This document shows, piece by piece, positions 28,650-28,808 of a stretch of DNA of 28,808 nt. The translations under genes were made by a program, and so were the position numbers. The first letter of the stretch is position 1. Every line of letters begins with the position of its first letter. The DNA comes from a virus, in IMG/VR virus record IMGVR_UViG_3300032284_000716, positions 1 to 28,808 of that record; one strand, 5' to 3'. The notes below the pieces were generated by a model. The model had not been told where the DNA came from. It saw only the letters and a program-made list of their open reading frames with translations, and ran no database searches.

Positions 28650-28808
28650 TTAATCCTTGTAAACTTCGGTCAGTGGTCCAAAGCATACGAACGCATTCTC
28701 TAGGGCTTCGAGAGCCTTGAGTGATTTTGGCATATACTCTTTACCCGCTTCAGCTTTCTGTATGCGGCGTAGGATAGTAGCCAACTCTTTCATGGTAACG
28801 GCGTCACA
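28650..28808 (-). CDS. Small phage protein, partial at window end
   Basis: The frame is open to the end of the window. It reads CDAVTMKELATILRRIQKAE, then AGKEYMPKSLKALEALENAF and ends FGPLTEVYKD. The ATG at 28793 has no clear ribosome binding site, so the gene probably begins outside the window. The protein looks like a helical hairpin with no known domain. It ends in the palindrome-terminator pair described above, so it belongs to another minus-strand transcript upstream of the control region. Confidence 0.6.
   Translation of the reverse strand, partial: CDAVTMKELATILRRIQKAEAGKEYMPKSLKALEALENAFVCFGPLTEVYKD

Noticed and set aside
1-28808. Integrase, excisionase, attachment site or insertion sequence
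   Set aside because: No recombinase motif, transposase or flanking target duplication was seen, so a prophage or mobile insertion is not supported within this window.

Overview
This window looks like part of a tailed double-stranded DNA bacteriophage genome, most likely a lytic or at least replication-autonomous phage of an aquatic Gram-negative bacterium. The genes are short, tightly packed and often overlap by ATGA or TGATG. There is a full phage replication set and no rRNA, tRNA or host housekeeping gene. Promoters are near-consensus sigma-70 type and most genes carry purine-rich ribosome binding sites. The host and the phage family are inferences; no integrase or lysogeny repressor is visible. 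Both window ends cut through genes.

Layout. (1) Bases 2-8644, plus strand: one giant open frame of at least 2880 codons, the 3' part of a multidomain 'polyvalent' virion-type protein. It has a zincin-like HELIH motif, a GNAT-like acetyltransferase segment, a hydrophobic stretch and a C-terminal module behind a glycine-rich linker. (2) A minus-strand terminator at 8646-8674 separates it from the convergent minus-strand genes. (3) Bases 8725-19756, minus strand: the replication and recombination operon. In transcription order it encodes a VRR-NUC nuclease, a small acidic protein, family A DNA polymerase, several very small proteins, a zinc/winged-helix-like protein, a Cas4-like PD-(D/E)XK nuclease, an HNH-like protein, an SNF2-type helicase, a conserved small protein, a putative ssDNA-binding protein, an HTH protein and a primase-polymerase/helicase. 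Promoters are seen at 19762-19789 and 13294-13321. (4) Bases 19801-27985, minus strand: the early operon. It has small phage proteins, a conserved 319-residue protein, then a MoxR-type AAA+ ATPase, a HExxH/VWA protein and a DUF3150-like protein, followed by more small proteins, two small DNA-binding proteins and a DUF3310 protein, ending in a strong terminator. It is driven by two near-consensus promoters (28034-28062 and 25975-26003). (5) Bases 27986-28649: a non-coding control region rich in GTAAC motifs, a candidate origin or regulator-binding region. (6) Bases 28650-28808: the 3' end of another minus-strand gene with its own terminator.

The most unusual signal is a family of nine copies of a palindrome, CTGACA-NN-TGTCAG, all between 19.8 and 28.65 kb. 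Seven have the same asymmetric centre and all seven point the same way relative to transcription. They sit immediately upstream of ribosome binding sites, overlap start or stop codons, or lie about 10 bases before a terminator hairpin. Two copies belong to a duplicated cassette made of promoter, 5'-terminal RNA hairpin, palindrome and ribosome binding site, which resembles in design the promoter-early-stem-loop cassettes of T4-like phages or the stoperators of mycobacteriophages. I read this as an operon-wide regulatory or RNA-processing system of this phage, centred on the early MoxR/VWA module.

Several genes below were found by reading short frames directly: 40, 46, 37, 56, 59 and 31 residues, plus a 14-codon leader frame. 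Many starts were moved inward to an ATG with a good ribosome binding site. Family names come from recognition of motifs, not from database searches.
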